DNA of 64,000 nt from Arabidopsis thaliana (lineage: Eukaryota > Streptophyta > Magnoliopsida > Brassicales > Brassicaceae). The notes under the pieces are model-generated. The model ran no database searches. It had not been told where the DNA came from and was given only the letters and a program-made list of their open reading frames with translations. Position numbers and translations under genes: made by a program. Location of the stretch: contig NC_003070.9 of assembly GCF_000001735.4 (NCBI RefSeq), positions 8,060,001-8,124,000 of the forward strand, read 5' to 3'. Shown here in pieces: positions 12,020 to 23,399 of this stretch. Numbering within the stretch: the stretch's first letter is position 1; each line of letters opens with the position of its first letter.

Positions 12020-14039
12020 ATGCGGAGGATCAATTCACTGTACGGAAGAATTGGTCTCCTAAAACGAGTACCCGAGAAATCTACGAAGCAAGCTCATACA
12101 TTTCTCGCATCTCTCTCCTTCTCTACGGAAGGTGCTTATGGCGGTGACGGTGAGTTTCAGCAGAACAGCTCCAAAGTCAAGATCTTTGACCGAGACCTCA
12201 AGCGAATACATGTGTAGTGTTCGAATTCATCTTACATTTGCCTCTCTCTCTTATTATTAATCCAGATTTCGAGTTCTTATAATTTGTGTGTTCGATTGAT
12301 TTGCAGCGTGATCGAGCGGCGTGGCTTTCTCGCCAAAAAAACGATTCTTTTGTTGACGCTGTTGCAGATAATCTACTTGATCGCTTAGAGGTACTCTTTT
12401 GTTTGATGCATGCTCGCCATTGAGAGAGCAATTTAGCTTCTCTTGGGGCTAAATTTCTCGATTTCAATCAAGCTTAGTAAATATTGTTTTTGCTCTTTCT
12501 TAAGGATTGTAAGAAGAGTTTTCCCACTGCATTTTGTTTGGGAGGATCTCTTGGTGCTGTTAAGAGATTACTACGTGGTCGCGGTTAGTTTATCTCTCTC
12601 TTGACTGTTCTGGTTCTGCATTTTGAGTGTTGTTGATGATGATTTTTGGCTTTGTTGCACAGGTGGGATTGAGAAGCTTATCATGATGGATACTTCATAT
12701 GACATGATTAAGTCATGTAGAGATGCTCAAGACGATTCACTCGATAACTCCATTGAAACCTCTTACTTTGTTGGTGATGAAGAGTTTCTGCCAGTCAAAG
12801 AGAGGTAACAAGGACGTTATTGTAAAACCTGTTTTTCTTTGTTTTTTTCCCCTTGCTGCGACTCACTAGAGTTCTATTACCTACTAATATCTTGTCAAAT
12901 ATGTTGTATGTGAAGTTCGGTTGATTTGATCATTAGTTCGTTGGGGCTTCACTGGACAAATGATCTTCCTGGATCCATGATACAGGTTTTCTCGTTTTCG
13001 TTGCTTTTTGTTGGTGTATGTGAATTGGTTTGTCCTATGAGAAAATATTTATAATGTGTTGGTTTTGGATTGTAATAACTGCAGTGCAAGCTAGCACTGA
13101 AGCCGGATGGCTTATTTTTAGCAGCAATTCTTGGTGGAGAAACCTTAAAGTTTGTCCTCTCTTTCATTTCAAATCAATACTCAATGTAGAGTCTCTTATT
13201 CCATATCATGTTTCTGATTAGCCTTTACGTATTGAAATTATTTACAAGGGAGCTGAGAATAGCATGCACTTTGGCTCACATGGAGCGGGAAGGAGGGATT
13301 AGTCCTCGGCTATCACCTTTGGCACAGGTGTGTGTGAATATCTTAGCAAGATCAAGTTGATTTCTAGTACTGAGGTGAAAGAACATGGCTTCTCTTTTCT
13401 TTTTCAGGTTAGGGACGCAGGGAATCTGTTGACCAGGGCGGGTTTTAGTCTTCCTGGTGTTGATGTTGATGAATATGTAGTTAAATACAAGAGAGGTAAA
13501 CTGTTCCACTTTTTTCCTACTTCATCGTTTGCAACAACGTGTATCTTCCAAGAATTATTTCTGATTTGCCTTCTCGTTTATATCTTTCTACTCAGCGATG
13601 GATCTTATAGAGCATCTTCGTGCGATGGGTGAAACCAATGCTCTTCTCGAGAGAAACAAGATTTTGAATCGTGAAACTGCTGTTGCCACGGCAGCCATAT
13701 ATGACTCCATGTTTGCCACAGAGGACGGCACTATACCCGCTACTTTTCAGGTCTGTCCATAATAGTTCAGAACTAACTCAACAGTGAAAAAAACCCATAA
13801 CCTAGCTTCATTATTCAAGTTGTTTTGCTACAATCCATGATTAAAACAATTTTATGCTAAATACTACAAGTGAAATTAACAACATTTGAGGCCTAAAGTA
13901 TATATCGTTTGGCATTCTTGTGTAGGTGATTTACATGACAGGATGGAGAGAACATTCGTCTCACCCGCAGGCCAAACGAAGAGGTTCAGCCACCGTATCC
14001 TTCACGGATCTCCAAAAGCAATTTGGCGGACAATCTTGA
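12020..14039 (+). CDS. NDUFAF5-like mitochondrial SAM-dependent protein (complex I assembly)
   Basis: Ten exons (12020-12211, 12307-12390, 12505-12583, 12663-12804, 12916-12985, 13085-13149, 13249-13327, 13408-13495, 13596-13750, 13926-14039) join to 355 aa. The N-terminus is rich in Arg and Ser without acids ([17 protein letters not shown]), as in a mitochondrial presequence. The signature [17 protein letters not shown] and the class I methyltransferase fold ([17 protein letters not shown], then [11 protein letters not shown], then [15 protein letters not shown], then [21 protein letters not shown]) match NDUFAF5. In animals that protein uses SAM to hydroxylate an arginine of the complex I subunit NDUFS7 during early assembly. 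The glycine loop is degenerate compared with the usual DxGxGxG, as in that family. The start at 12020 is the first in-frame ATG. The role in plants is inferred by homology. Confidence 0.9.
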
Positions 14040-14534
14040 TGGAATGATTGAAGAAGAGAAACATTCAATAAGCAGAGACTTTACAAATGACACTTGAGAG
14101 AGAAATCAGTGACTTAAGCTATAAGGTACTTGGAGGAACTCTTGTAGATTTGTCGGAGTCTTTCACTGGGCGAAAGCATCACAATTAGGACGCCTGCTTT
14201 CGCCCATGTATTTCGTATCGAATAATAGCTGATCAGAAACATATTTGTATTTTACAAAAATATTACGAATACTTAAAAATCTCAATCTTCAATCACGAAA
14301 CATGATCTCGCGCTAGGTTTCTTGAATAGATTTGTATACAATGGACCAAACTTCACTAAATCAGTGAAACAAACATTAATCAAAACCTTATAATGTATAT
14401 TCACAACCATTTGATTGTTTCTCTGTGGTACCTAATCTTGTTTTGAGTAAGATTTTAGCACCACACCTGTTTTGATTATGGTACAAAATCTTACTCAAAA
14501 GAAGATCAAACGTGATCATGACCGTCGAGATAAA
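14040..14534. other. Convergent 3' region with a hairpin and a 29-bp direct repeat
   Basis: This lies between the 3' ends of the plus-strand methyltransferase-like gene and the minus-strand ERF gene. It contains an imperfect hairpin at 14434-14507 and the first copy of a 29-bp direct repeat at 14505-14562. Otherwise it is 3' UTR. Confidence 0.6.
14434..14507. repeat. Inverted repeat (hairpin), about 27-bp arms
   Basis: The left arm (about 14434-14462, with the core TTTTGAGTAAGATTTT) is complementary to the right arm (about 14480-14507, core AAAATCTTACTCAAAA). A loop of about 17 bases separates them, and the core pairs without mismatch over 16 bp. The hairpin sits between two converging genes, so it may shape transcript ends of both or be a small foldback remnant. 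Confidence 0.75.
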
Positions 14535-14562
14535 TCAAACGTGATCGTGGCCGCCCAGATAA
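14505..14562. repeat. 29-bp direct repeat across the ERF stop codon
   Basis: Two adjacent 29-bp units (14505-14533 and 14534-14562) share ATCAAACGTGATC and a similar second half. The second unit encodes the C-terminal residues and stop of the ERF protein; the first lies in its 3' UTR. If the stop were lost, the frame would re-enter a related sequence. Confidence 0.75.
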
Positions 14563-14969
14563 TCATACACTGAAATATTCAACGGCTCCACTTGATCAGC
14601 TCCATTCTCGTAATACGTCGTCGTATCTCCGCATCCAGAGTTCACGCTGGTACTGTGGACGATTCCGGCGTCAATGGCCATGCCGGCGTTAGAAGCAGCT
14701 TGCTGGATAGATCTCGGAGAAGTTCTGGAAACGAGTGAAGGATTAAGCAAATGAGGGAAATTGAGAGATTCTAAAGAATCAGGTTGGTGTAAACAGAAGA
14801 AAGCAACGTCGTGTGCTACGGCGGCACCTTCTGCTGTTGAGAATGAACCTAACCAGAGACGGTCACGAGTTCCCGGAACTCTAATCTCTGATACCCATTT
14901 GCCCCATTTCCGACGACGGATTCCTTTGTACTTTGACTGACTTTCACCGGTGGATTCTCTGTAATCCAT
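14535..14969 (-). CDS. ERF019: AP2/ERF-domain transcription factor (ERF019-like)
   Basis: A single-exon gene of 144 aa with one AP2 DNA-binding domain at about residues 14-71 ([40 protein letters not shown]). The W-G-K-W-V block and Val at domain position 14 are DREB-like; the position-19 residue is Val rather than Glu, as in the small ERF016-ERF019 subgroup. The C-terminal half is Ser- and acid-containing and ends [13 protein letters not shown]; no EAR motif is seen. It should act in the nucleus on GCC or DRE-type boxes. A TATA-like sequence on the minus strand at 15063-15072 and a cluster of W-box cores upstream suggest stress or pathogen responsiveness. The specific symbol rests on the position next to GI and is probable rather than proven. 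Confidence 0.93.
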   Translation of the reverse strand: MDYRESTGESQSKYKGIRRRKWGKWVSEIRVPGTRDRLWLGSFSTAEGAAVAHDVAFFCLHQPDSLESLNFPHLLNPSLVSRTSPRSIQQAASNAGMAIDAGIVHSTSVNSGCGDTTTYYENGADQVEPLNISVYDYLGGHDHV

Positions 14970-14997
14970 TTTTTGTTGTTGTATGATGATCGATGTG

Positions 14998-15020
14998 AAG
15001 AAGAAGAAGAAGAAGAAGAG
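14998..15020. repeat. (GAA)n microsatellite in the ERF 5' leader
   Basis: Seven to eight GAA units (CTT on the transcribed strand) lie about 30 bases upstream of the ERF start codon. CT-rich leaders are common in plants. Confidence 0.8.
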
Positions 15021-15062
15021 ACTTTTGAGTGTTGTTTATGTTTGAATATGAAGATACAAAGA

Positions 15063-15072
15063 CTATTTATAC
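15063..15072 (-). promoter_or_regulatory. TATA box of the ERF gene
   Basis: CTATTTATAC on the plus strand reads GTATAAATAG on the minus strand, about 95 bases upstream of the ERF start codon. That spacing fits a leader of about 60 bases containing the CTT tract. Confidence 0.65.
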
Positions 15073-15088
15073 GTTGAAGTTTAGTGAA

Positions 15089-15772
15089 AGTCAAAATATT
15101 ATATAATATTTTTTAATATGAATCAAGAATGAGAATGAAGTTGACCAATTATAAAACTAGTTAATTCTCGAGGAAAAAATCAACTGGTCAAAGTATGACC
15201 CATTTTTTTAGTGGTACCAATTTGACATGTGCCTGACTAGTCGATTTTTTTTTCTTTCAAGTTGTAACTTTTTTTTTTGCTGTGTCTAACAGTAAATTCA
15301 ATGTATTTAGAAAGTAAGAGTCATTTCTATAAAACAAGTGGTATATATACCGTTCTGTTTGGTTTCAAAATAAATGATATTTTTTGTTTTTTTAAAATAG
15401 AAAATTAATCTTTATTTTTTGTTGTTGTTGCTTTGGTATATCATAGTTAGGTTACCTTAATTTATAGGTTTTTCATTTTTTTTTATATGAAAAAGTCTTA
15501 AGTCGAAATCTAGAATTTTATACTACTATATATCCTCTATTTCGTTTCATAAAAATCTGTAAAATAGGTGATGACATAATAGTATAGAGAAAAGCAGTGA
15601 AAAACACAAAAGTCGATTCAAACTCCACCGATGAAGAATGTGAAAACGTCGTCGTCGATGGTTAAACCACGTGGGATAAAGAAAGACTTTCTTTGCCTTT
15701 TTTGGTTACAAATTGCGTCATGCGTGACATGAGCACCGTCTAAAGGGGGTCCTTTATTTTTGGCATTTGACC
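15089..15772. promoter_or_regulatory. Cluster of W-box cores upstream of the ERF gene
   Basis: TTGAC cores occur at 15089-15094 (AGTCAA), 15141-15146 (TTGACC), 15186-15191 (GGTCAA), 15222-15227 (TTGACA) and 15767-15772 (TTGACC). W-boxes bind WRKY factors. Four sites within 140 bases next to the promoter is more than expected casually, although TTGAC is a short motif. Confidence 0.5.
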
Positions 15773-16850
15773 AAAGATCTGTAATGACTTAATGATTCTC
15801 CACGGACAACACACAGACACAACAGCCCAAACTAACTGGAAAAAGTTATTTTTTGTCTTCTTCTGTGTCTGCTGACTCATGTACATGGTTGTCAAATTTT
15901 AGTTCACACACAACCACATCCAAAACACGAATCATCCACGGAGAAACCCAGTCTCATAATGTATTTAATGTGTTTTCATCCTTCGGATGCATAACCAATT
16001 CTTTGTAGTTGATACTTGATTAGGTTTTTCTCGACACTGACATTTGGGAGTTGATTGTGATGTGATACACCGTCTTATCATAGTCACCGACTCATTTAGA
16101 AGAAACCTCAAAGGTAACTTGGTAAGTTACGATTAGAGATGTTTTTAGAAACGTCTAGCAGATTATTGATATCTGACAATAAATATTCACACCTACTCGG
16201 TTGGTCTATGCGATTTTAGACAATTTAAATGTTTATAAAAACCCTAGTGTATCAGTATATATAAAATCAATATTAATGAAATAATGCAATTAATAAATTA
16301 CTTATTATAAGTTCTTATAAAAAAAATACTAGTGACCTCATTTTGTAATATCAAAAACTGGTGCCAACTTCATCTAACACGATTTATTTAACCTTGGTAA
16401 TATTTTGAAAAAACCATAAATTTATAAAGTTGTTACAGTCAGATTTTAGTGGGCTAAAATGGGTTACAATTGCAATGGGTCTGGAAGTGGACAAATCTAA
16501 ACAAGCGGCCCAAATCATCTGAGCACATGCCAGAACATTGAATAAATGTCAAAAAGGAGTCTCTTTCTACATAACCTTCACGCGCGGCTACTCCTACTTT
16601 CGCTTCGTCCGGTTCCGTCGATACTGTCTCCGAATCACTGTCTTCTTTCCTTTTTCTTCCTACATGACATCTGTCTTATCTCTTTTATGTTTCTCTAGAT
16701 GTACTTATACTTCCATGTTTCGTCTGTATACGGTATGTTTCGCTCACCACATGTTCGATGAAATTCCTCAACGAAACTTTTTTTTTATCTTTCTCACCTT
16801 TCTTCCTTTGACTTTCAGACGGAGAAGCAAAATTGCTTGAACTTTCGCTT
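15100..16850. other. Intergenic region between the ERF and PPR genes
   Basis: About 1.8 kb, shared 5' flank of two divergent genes. Apart from the W-box cluster it is AT-rich and featureless to about 16500. From 16540 to 16840 the sequence is more coding-like. It includes a short stretch (about 16739-16782) that translates as AHHMFDEIPQRN, resembling the end of a PPR motif. A possible leader intron is 16731-16818 (GTATGT to TTTCAG). Confidence 0.5.
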
Positions 16851-16920
16851 TGATGGATCAAACTAGTCTTGGAACAATAATCAAAATCCATTCGTTGCCA
16901 TCATATGCAGCTTACTGTAT

Positions 16921-19032
16921 ATGCCGTCTTCTCCTTCTCGCTCTATACTCAGAGGTCTCACTGTATCCGAAATTTGCAAGTTTATTCCTCAATCGTGGAA
17001 ACAGCTGCCGAGACCCATCTCAGAAACTTCCAAAACCCATGATGATGAATCAGTTCCACAAGTGCTTTTCAATTCATTTAGACATTGCATTTCCCATGGT
17101 CAATTATATGAAGCTTTCAGAACTTTCTCTCTACTTCGCTACCAGTCTGGTTCTCATGAATTCGTTTTGTATTCATCAGCTTCTCTTCTATCTACATGTG
17201 TGGGTTTTAATGAGTTTGTTCCTGGCCAGCAACTTCATGCTCATTGTATCTCGTCGGGTTTGGAGTTTGACTCTGTTTTGGTCCCAAAGTTGGTCACTTT
17301 CTACTCTGCTTTTAATCTCCTTGACGAAGCTCAGACCATTACTGAGAACTCTGAGATTTTGCATCCCTTGCCGTGGAATGTGCTCATCGGTTCGTATATT
17401 AGGAACAAAAGGTTTCAGGAGTCTGTTTCTGTTTACAAGCGAATGATGAGTAAAGGAATTAGAGCGGATGAATTTACTTACCCGTCTGTTATCAAGGCTT
17501 GTGCAGCATTACTGGATTTTGCATATGGGAGAGTTGTTCATGGCTCTATTGAGGTTAGCTCTCACAGGTGTAACTTGTATGTCTGCAACGCGTTGATATC
17601 TATGTATAAAAGATTTGGTAAAGTGGATGTTGCTCGGAGATTGTTTGACAGGATGTCTGAAAGGGATGCTGTCTCATGGAATGCAATAATCAACTGTTAT
17701 ACTTCAGAAGAAAAGTTAGGGGAAGCTTTTAAGCTTCTTGATAGAATGTATCTCTCTGGTGTCGAAGCGAGTATTGTAACTTGGAACACAATAGCTGGAG
17801 GTTGTTTGGAGGCAGGAAATTACATAGGGGCTTTGAATTGTGTTGTTGGGATGAGAAATTGCAATGTAAGAATAGGTTCTGTAGCTATGATTAATGGTTT
17901 AAAGGCATGCTCACACATTGGAGCGTTAAAGTGGGGGAAAGTATTTCATTGCCTTGTGATCCGTAGTTGTAGTTTTTCCCATGATATTGACAATGTTCGG
18001 AATTCGTTGATCACAATGTACTCAAGATGCAGTGATCTTAGGCACGCGTTTATAGTGTTTCAGCAGGTTGAAGCAAATAGTTTGAGTACATGGAATTCTA
18101 TCATTTCCGGTTTTGCATACAACGAGAGATCAGAAGAAACCTCTTTCCTGCTCAAGGAGATGTTGCTCTCTGGATTTCACCCAAATCACATTACGCTTGC
18201 TAGCATTCTCCCTCTTTTTGCTCGGGTGGGAAACCTGCAACATGGGAAAGAGTTTCACTGCTACATCCTGAGACGCCAAAGCTACAAGGACTGTTTAATC
18301 CTGTGGAACTCCCTTGTCGATATGTATGCAAAATCCGGTGAAATCATAGCTGCAAAGCGAGTATTTGATTCGATGAGGAAGAGGGACAAAGTGACATACA
18401 CTTCTTTGATCGATGGATATGGCAGGCTGGGTAAAGGAGAAGTCGCATTGGCATGGTTCAAGGATATGGACAGATCCGGTATCAAACCTGATCATGTAAC
18501 TATGGTTGCAGTTTTATCAGCTTGCAGCCATTCCAATTTAGTGCGTGAAGGACACTGGTTGTTTACGAAGATGGAGCATGTGTTTGGTATACGCCTTCGC
18601 CTTGAACACTATTCTTGTATGGTTGATCTTTATTGCAGAGCAGGTTACCTGGATAAAGCCAGAGATATATTCCATACAATACCTTACGAGCCATCAAGTG
18701 CTATGTGTGCTACTCTACTGAAAGCGTGCCTCATCCACGGGAACACAAACATTGGGGAGTGGGCTGCAGATAAGTTACTACTAGAAACAAAGCCAGAACA
18801 CTTAGGTCACTATATGTTGCTTGCAGATATGTATGCAGTAACTGGTTCTTGGAGCAAGCTTGTAACGGTGAAGACTTTACTGAGTGACTTGGGCGTGCAA
18901 AAGGCTCATGAGTTTGCTTTGATGGAAACAGATTCGGAGTTAGATGGAGAGAATAATAAGCCGATGAACGATGATTCTGTCATCAATCAGGAGCAAAGTT
19001 CAGATGAAGAACGTCTTGTAGAAGTAGGATAA
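16921..19032 (+). CDS. Pentatricopeptide repeat protein, PLS/E class
   Basis: An intronless gene of 703 aa, typical of plant PPR proteins. Tandem helical repeats of alternating P, L and S type run from about residue 45 to 620. Clear signatures are [78 protein letters not shown] and [18 protein letters not shown]. The C-terminus has E-domain-like sequence ([34 protein letters not shown]) but no DYW deaminase domain. Such proteins bind organellar RNA one base per repeat and often guide C-to-U editing, with the deaminase supplied in trans. The N-terminus ([13 protein letters not shown]) is basic and Ser-rich, consistent with import into mitochondria or plastids. The RNA target cannot be read from the sequence by eye. 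The acidic last 40 residues are unusual. Confidence 0.95.
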   Translation: MPSSPSRSILRGLTVSEICKFIPQSWKQLPRPISETSKTHDDESVPQVLFNSFRHCISHGQLYEAFRTFSLLRYQSGSHEFVLYSSASLLSTCVGFNEFVPGQQLHAHCISSGLEFDSVLVPKLVTFYSAFNLLDEAQTITENSEILHPLPWNVLIGSYIRNKRFQESVSVYKRMMSKGIRADEFTYPSVIKACAALLDFAYGRVVHGSIEVSSHRCNLYVCNALISMYKRFGKVDVARRLFDRMSERDAVSWNAIINCYTSEEKLGEAFKLLDRMYLSGVEASIVTWNTIAGGCLEAGNYIGALNCVVGMRNCNVRIGSVAMINGLKACSHIGALKWGKVFHCLVIRSCSFSHDIDNVRNSLITMYSRCSDLRHAFIVFQQVEANSLSTWNSIISGFAYNERSEETSFLLKEMLLSGFHPNHITLASILPLFARVGNLQHGKEFHCYILRRQSYKDCLILWNSLVDMYAKSGEIIAAKRVFDSMRKRDKVTYTSLIDGYGRLGKGEVALAWFKDMDRSGIKPDHVTMVAVLSACSHSNLVREGHWLFTKMEHVFGIRLRLEHYSCMVDLYCRAGYLDKARDIFHTIPYEPSSAMCATLLKACLIHGNTNIGEWAADKLLLETKPEHLGHYMLLADMYAVTGSWSKLVTVKTLLSDLGVQKAHEFALMETDSELDGENNKPMNDDSVINQEQSSDEERLVEVG

Positions 19033-19383
19033 AGAATCAAATTCTGATAGAAATATTTTATCAAACTGGAGAATCAATTTGTACATAAATCTTATATACA
19101 ACAAGTTTTAATTGCATGATTTCCTGTAAACATAAGTTTACATGAACTAGGGGATGGTCCTTCGCAAGTATGAGTAACAAGCATAAACAGCATTATATAT
19201 GAAATAAATATGAGCCCACCTAAACCCATTAAGGGCCCATTAAGATTGGAGATACTGCTTTTTTAAGAGAGGTCACTTTTTCCACAGTGAAACCCTAAGG
19301 AAACTTCGGCAAGCTCCAGAGAAACGAGAGTTCCGTAATCATTTTCTCTTGTTGTTCCTGATCGCGTAGCTCAAGCGAAAAAA
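19033..19383. other. PPR 3' UTR and cytochrome c promoter
   Basis: The first part is the PPR 3' UTR. The last 180 bases form the compact promoter of the cytochrome c gene, with Site II and telo-box elements listed separately. Confidence 0.6.
19213..19298 (+). promoter_or_regulatory. Site II elements and telo-box of the cytochrome c promoter
   Basis: Two Site II motifs in minus orientation (AGCCCA at 19213-19218 and GGCCCA at 19234-19239) and an AAACCCTAA telo-box at 19290-19298 lie 86-171 bases upstream of the start codon. Site II motifs bind TCP factors and drive respiratory-chain genes in growing tissue, including cytochrome c. The motifs are seen; the regulation is established knowledge for this gene family. 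Confidence 0.75.
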
Positions 19384-20286
<903 letters not shown>

Positions 20287-20670
20287 ATCTGATGGTGGAT
20301 TGATTCTGAGTTGTTAAGTCTCTCTCAGATGAGGCTTTTTTACTTTGCTATATTCTTTTGCCAAATAAAATCTCAAACTTTTTTTGTTTATCATCAATTA
20401 CGTTCTTGGTGGGAATTTGGCTGTAATGTGTGCTGAGGCTCACTTTATCGAGTACATTTGATTTTCTGAGGCTCATTTTCCTTTTTTTTGTCTAGAAAGC
20501 ATTTTCTCACTTATTATTGGTGCTTAAATTTGAAGGACAAAAAAGATTCGAATTATATATCAACTATTAACAATAATGGAGCAATACATTTAACGTTGAT
20601 ACATGATACTCTGTTGGCGTTTTACAAATCCTAGAGAGTCAAAACCATTATCCAATCGCTGGCTTGTTTC
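20287..20670. other. Convergent 3' UTRs
   Basis: These are the 3' ends of cytochrome c (+) and the VTT-domain gene (-). AATAAA-like signals lie near 20365. No other feature is seen. Confidence 0.6.
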
Positions 20671-22816
20671 CTACTTTGCATCTCTCTTCTCATCATCATC
20701 AATATCCTTTATAGCATCCTGCAACACACGGCAAGTAAAAGATATACATGAGACAGATTCATTTCACTTTACATCTTTTAAGTTTCAACCAAATGTGGGA
20801 CTTTTCTGAGCTTATATGCTACGAAGCTTTGAACCAGTTGGTTTGATATCAGAAGTGGGAGGCAAATATAACGCAGAACAGAGAAAGAAAAGAAGTAAAC
20901 AAGTATGAGTTTACCTTTGCAAGGCTTGTCACATATGTTCCAGCCAATGCAGTAACCAACAGACCCACCCCGAGAGTTAAAAGCTGGCCGTTTCCTCCAG
21001 GCAAGCCAACATTAGATTCTTCTTGCTGAAGCGACATAGACAGAAGATTGTCATTTGATGATTTTATGATGCTTGCCAGAGTCACCATGTATTCACAATT
21101 CAACAGGATATCAGACACAGTTTCTACAATTCAAGTTAACTTCCATAAGTTGACTAGCCTCCCTCGTATTGAGTACATGTTTACCATTCGATATCGATCT
21201 CCTTTTCATTAAGTCAAAAACAAAACTTTTAGCTGATGATTTTAGCTAGCTTTCTACCCTACACAAGTGCTGATCAACATGAACTTATTGTACACCATAG
21301 GCTTGAAATGAGAGAAGATAGGCATGTTTTTGTACAGTTCATTTTTTTGTGTCAAAGTGATATAGAGATTAGATAAAAAGACAACAGAACTCACAATGAT
21401 TGCTCGTCCAAAAGCCCCGGCGCTGACATAAGCCCAAGAGCCTGGAAGCATACCCAACCAGCTGCAAAAACAGTATGATCCATGAATGAGTATGTAAACT
21501 CAGACTATAGCTTATCAAGTTGAAATCTTGTTCTCAAATGCAAAACAAATTGAATCAACTCCTGGTCAAGATTGCTTGAGAGTAAACACCAAGTGGACAT
21601 TAAGTGCTGGGAACTAATTGACTACTACAACTCAAGTATCAAGCTTCTACAGCGGATATCATAGGGAAATAAGTATAACAAAGTTGCAAGAACACAGACC
21701 TTCCTAATACATAAGGCACAAACTTCACAGACGTCAACCCGTACAGGTAATTGCCAAGAGAGAAAGGAAGTAGAGGGCTTAGCCGAAGGAGAGTAACAAC
21801 TCTAAACCCATTTTCACCAATCGCTTTATCAATGGCGAGGAACTTCTTGTTGTCTTCAACTAACTTAAGGATGCGCTCTCGGGCAAAATATCTAGCAATT
21901 AAGAAAGCAACACTAGCAGCCATCTAACACAGGAAAACCAAAATAACATATATCAACATGGGAAGGTCACTTGATGAGATTAAGGATTGTGTTCTTGGGA
22001 AGAATAAACTTACAGTTCCACTGATAGAAACTATGATAGTGCCAATGAGTGGACCGAAGAGAAGACCAGCCGACATCGTCAATGGGAGAGCTGGAATGGC
22101 TAGTATCTAACACAAATGATTCAAAAAACAAAACCTTGAAACTGGGGTCAATGAAGAGTATAAAAAACATCAAAAGCAGATGAAGAAGTATAAAAAAGCT
22201 TGCCTCAAGCCCAGCATAGACGGCAATGAATAACGCATACCCAGCCGTACCATAACCTGTTGTTTGATTCATCAAGAACACAAAACTCCATCAACTTACT
22301 TCTATCTAAATGCATCATCAATATCTAAAGGTCTATTCTCACTAAGTTCTATTAGCTTCTATGTATCGAATCGTTACCTTCGATGTAAGTGGAGAATTGA
22401 GTAAGGAAAGTATTGATCTGATCCCTGTAGACATATCCAACGCCGGCGAATCCACCAACAGTACCAATCAACAAAACTCCGGCTAAGATAGTACCCTTAA
22501 TAGCAGCATCACCTTCCGATCCGCCATCATCATCGCTCTCAGACTTAACATCATCTTCGTCGTTTTCATCATTAGTGGATTTAGAATTGAAGAACCACCG
22601 GAGACTCTGAGGAGGCGGAGCGGTAGATGGGAGAGACTGTTGCTTCTTCTTCTTGGTTTGCTTTAGGGAAGAGCATGGTTTAAGGAAATGGAATCGTTTG
22701 TAGAGTCTAAAGGACGAAGAAGGAGGAGGAGGAGAGCAGAAGCGGGAGTTGCAGGTGAATGGAAGAGAAGAGGAGGAGGAGGATCTGAGAGTCAGACCTA
22801 GAGTGAGGCTGCGCAT
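20671..22816 (-). CDS. VTT/DedA (SNARE-associated Golgi family) membrane protein
   Basis: Seven exons on the minus strand (22816-22378, 22256-22204, 22106-22014, 21923-21700, 21461-21395, 21025-20915, 20718-20671) join to 344 aa. The N-terminal 110 residues are Ser-, Pro- and Lys-rich, as in a plastid transit peptide, followed by an acidic patch. A first membrane helix (about residues 107-128) precedes the VTT domain (about 148-300). Its signatures are visible: ILAIPALPLTMSAGLLFGPL, then a re-entrant-like segment, ARYFARERI, LLRLSPLLPFSLGNYLYGLT and LGMLPGSWAYVSAGAFGRAI. A last helix follows. Related TMEM41B/VMP1 proteins are lipid scramblases and bacterial DedA proteins act in membrane homeostasis; the plant role is inferred. 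The second intron (22203-22107) uses a GC donor. Confidence 0.93.
22107..22203 (-). other. GC-AG intron in the VTT-domain gene
   Basis: On the minus strand the exon ends CTTGAG and the intron begins GCAAGC, close to the classical GC donor AG|GCAAGT. The acceptor is GTGTTAG before ATACTAGCC. This junction joins GLE to ILAIPALPL, rebuilding the conserved VTT motif, and the total length stays a multiple of three. Confidence 0.88.
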
Positions 22817-23399
22817 TCTTAAGCAGCTTTAATGGAGATGATGATGATGAAGACGAAGATTGGATTGAAGCAGTGCCATCTCAGTTTGGGCTTTTGGATT
22901 GGCGCGGCTTTGTTCTTGCCAAGTATCGTATTTTCGGATGGGCTTCTGGCGATCTAGAGCGCCACGTGTCTATCTGTTCTTAGGATCACGAAATTAAAAT
23001 TAGTTTTCTTCCAGAAAAAACTACAAATCAAAAATTCAAGAAAATTGAATTTATATCGCATATTCGCATCAAATTTTTTTGCAACCAATTAATTCAGACA
23101 AAAAAACAAAATTTTTTTAGAAAATAACATTTTAAGGAACTTGATTTGTTTAGGGCTTAACTTGAAAATTAAGTTTTTGGCTTCAAAAAACAAAAACAAA
23201 TATTATAATTGAACGATGCTTTAAACGACAGCGTTTAGTGTTTGTTAAGCTGTAATGGTAAGTCAAAATAACTCGAACGTGTCTGACTCTTTACTTTACC
23301 GGTAAGCGGCGACACTGATCACCGGAGTTTTTCAATCGCGGTCTTTCTTCTACTTAAATCCGATCACTACCATTGTACATCGTATATCTGGTTTAGGTC
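22817..23399. promoter_or_regulatory. Divergent promoter between the VTT-domain gene and VPS3-like gene
   Basis: The two start codons are 583 bases apart on opposite strands. The interval holds a perfect G-box (CACGTG at 22963-22968) and two TGGGCT Site II-type motifs (22887-22892 and 22939-22944). Both genes could use them. The remainder is AT-rich. Confidence 0.65.

Noticed and set aside
16538..16840. 100-codon frame upstream of the PPR gene as an independent gene
   Set aside because: No plausible full domain, F/S-rich from pyrimidine-rich DNA. Only the 12-residue PPR-like end is of interest, and it is reported as a possible fossil.
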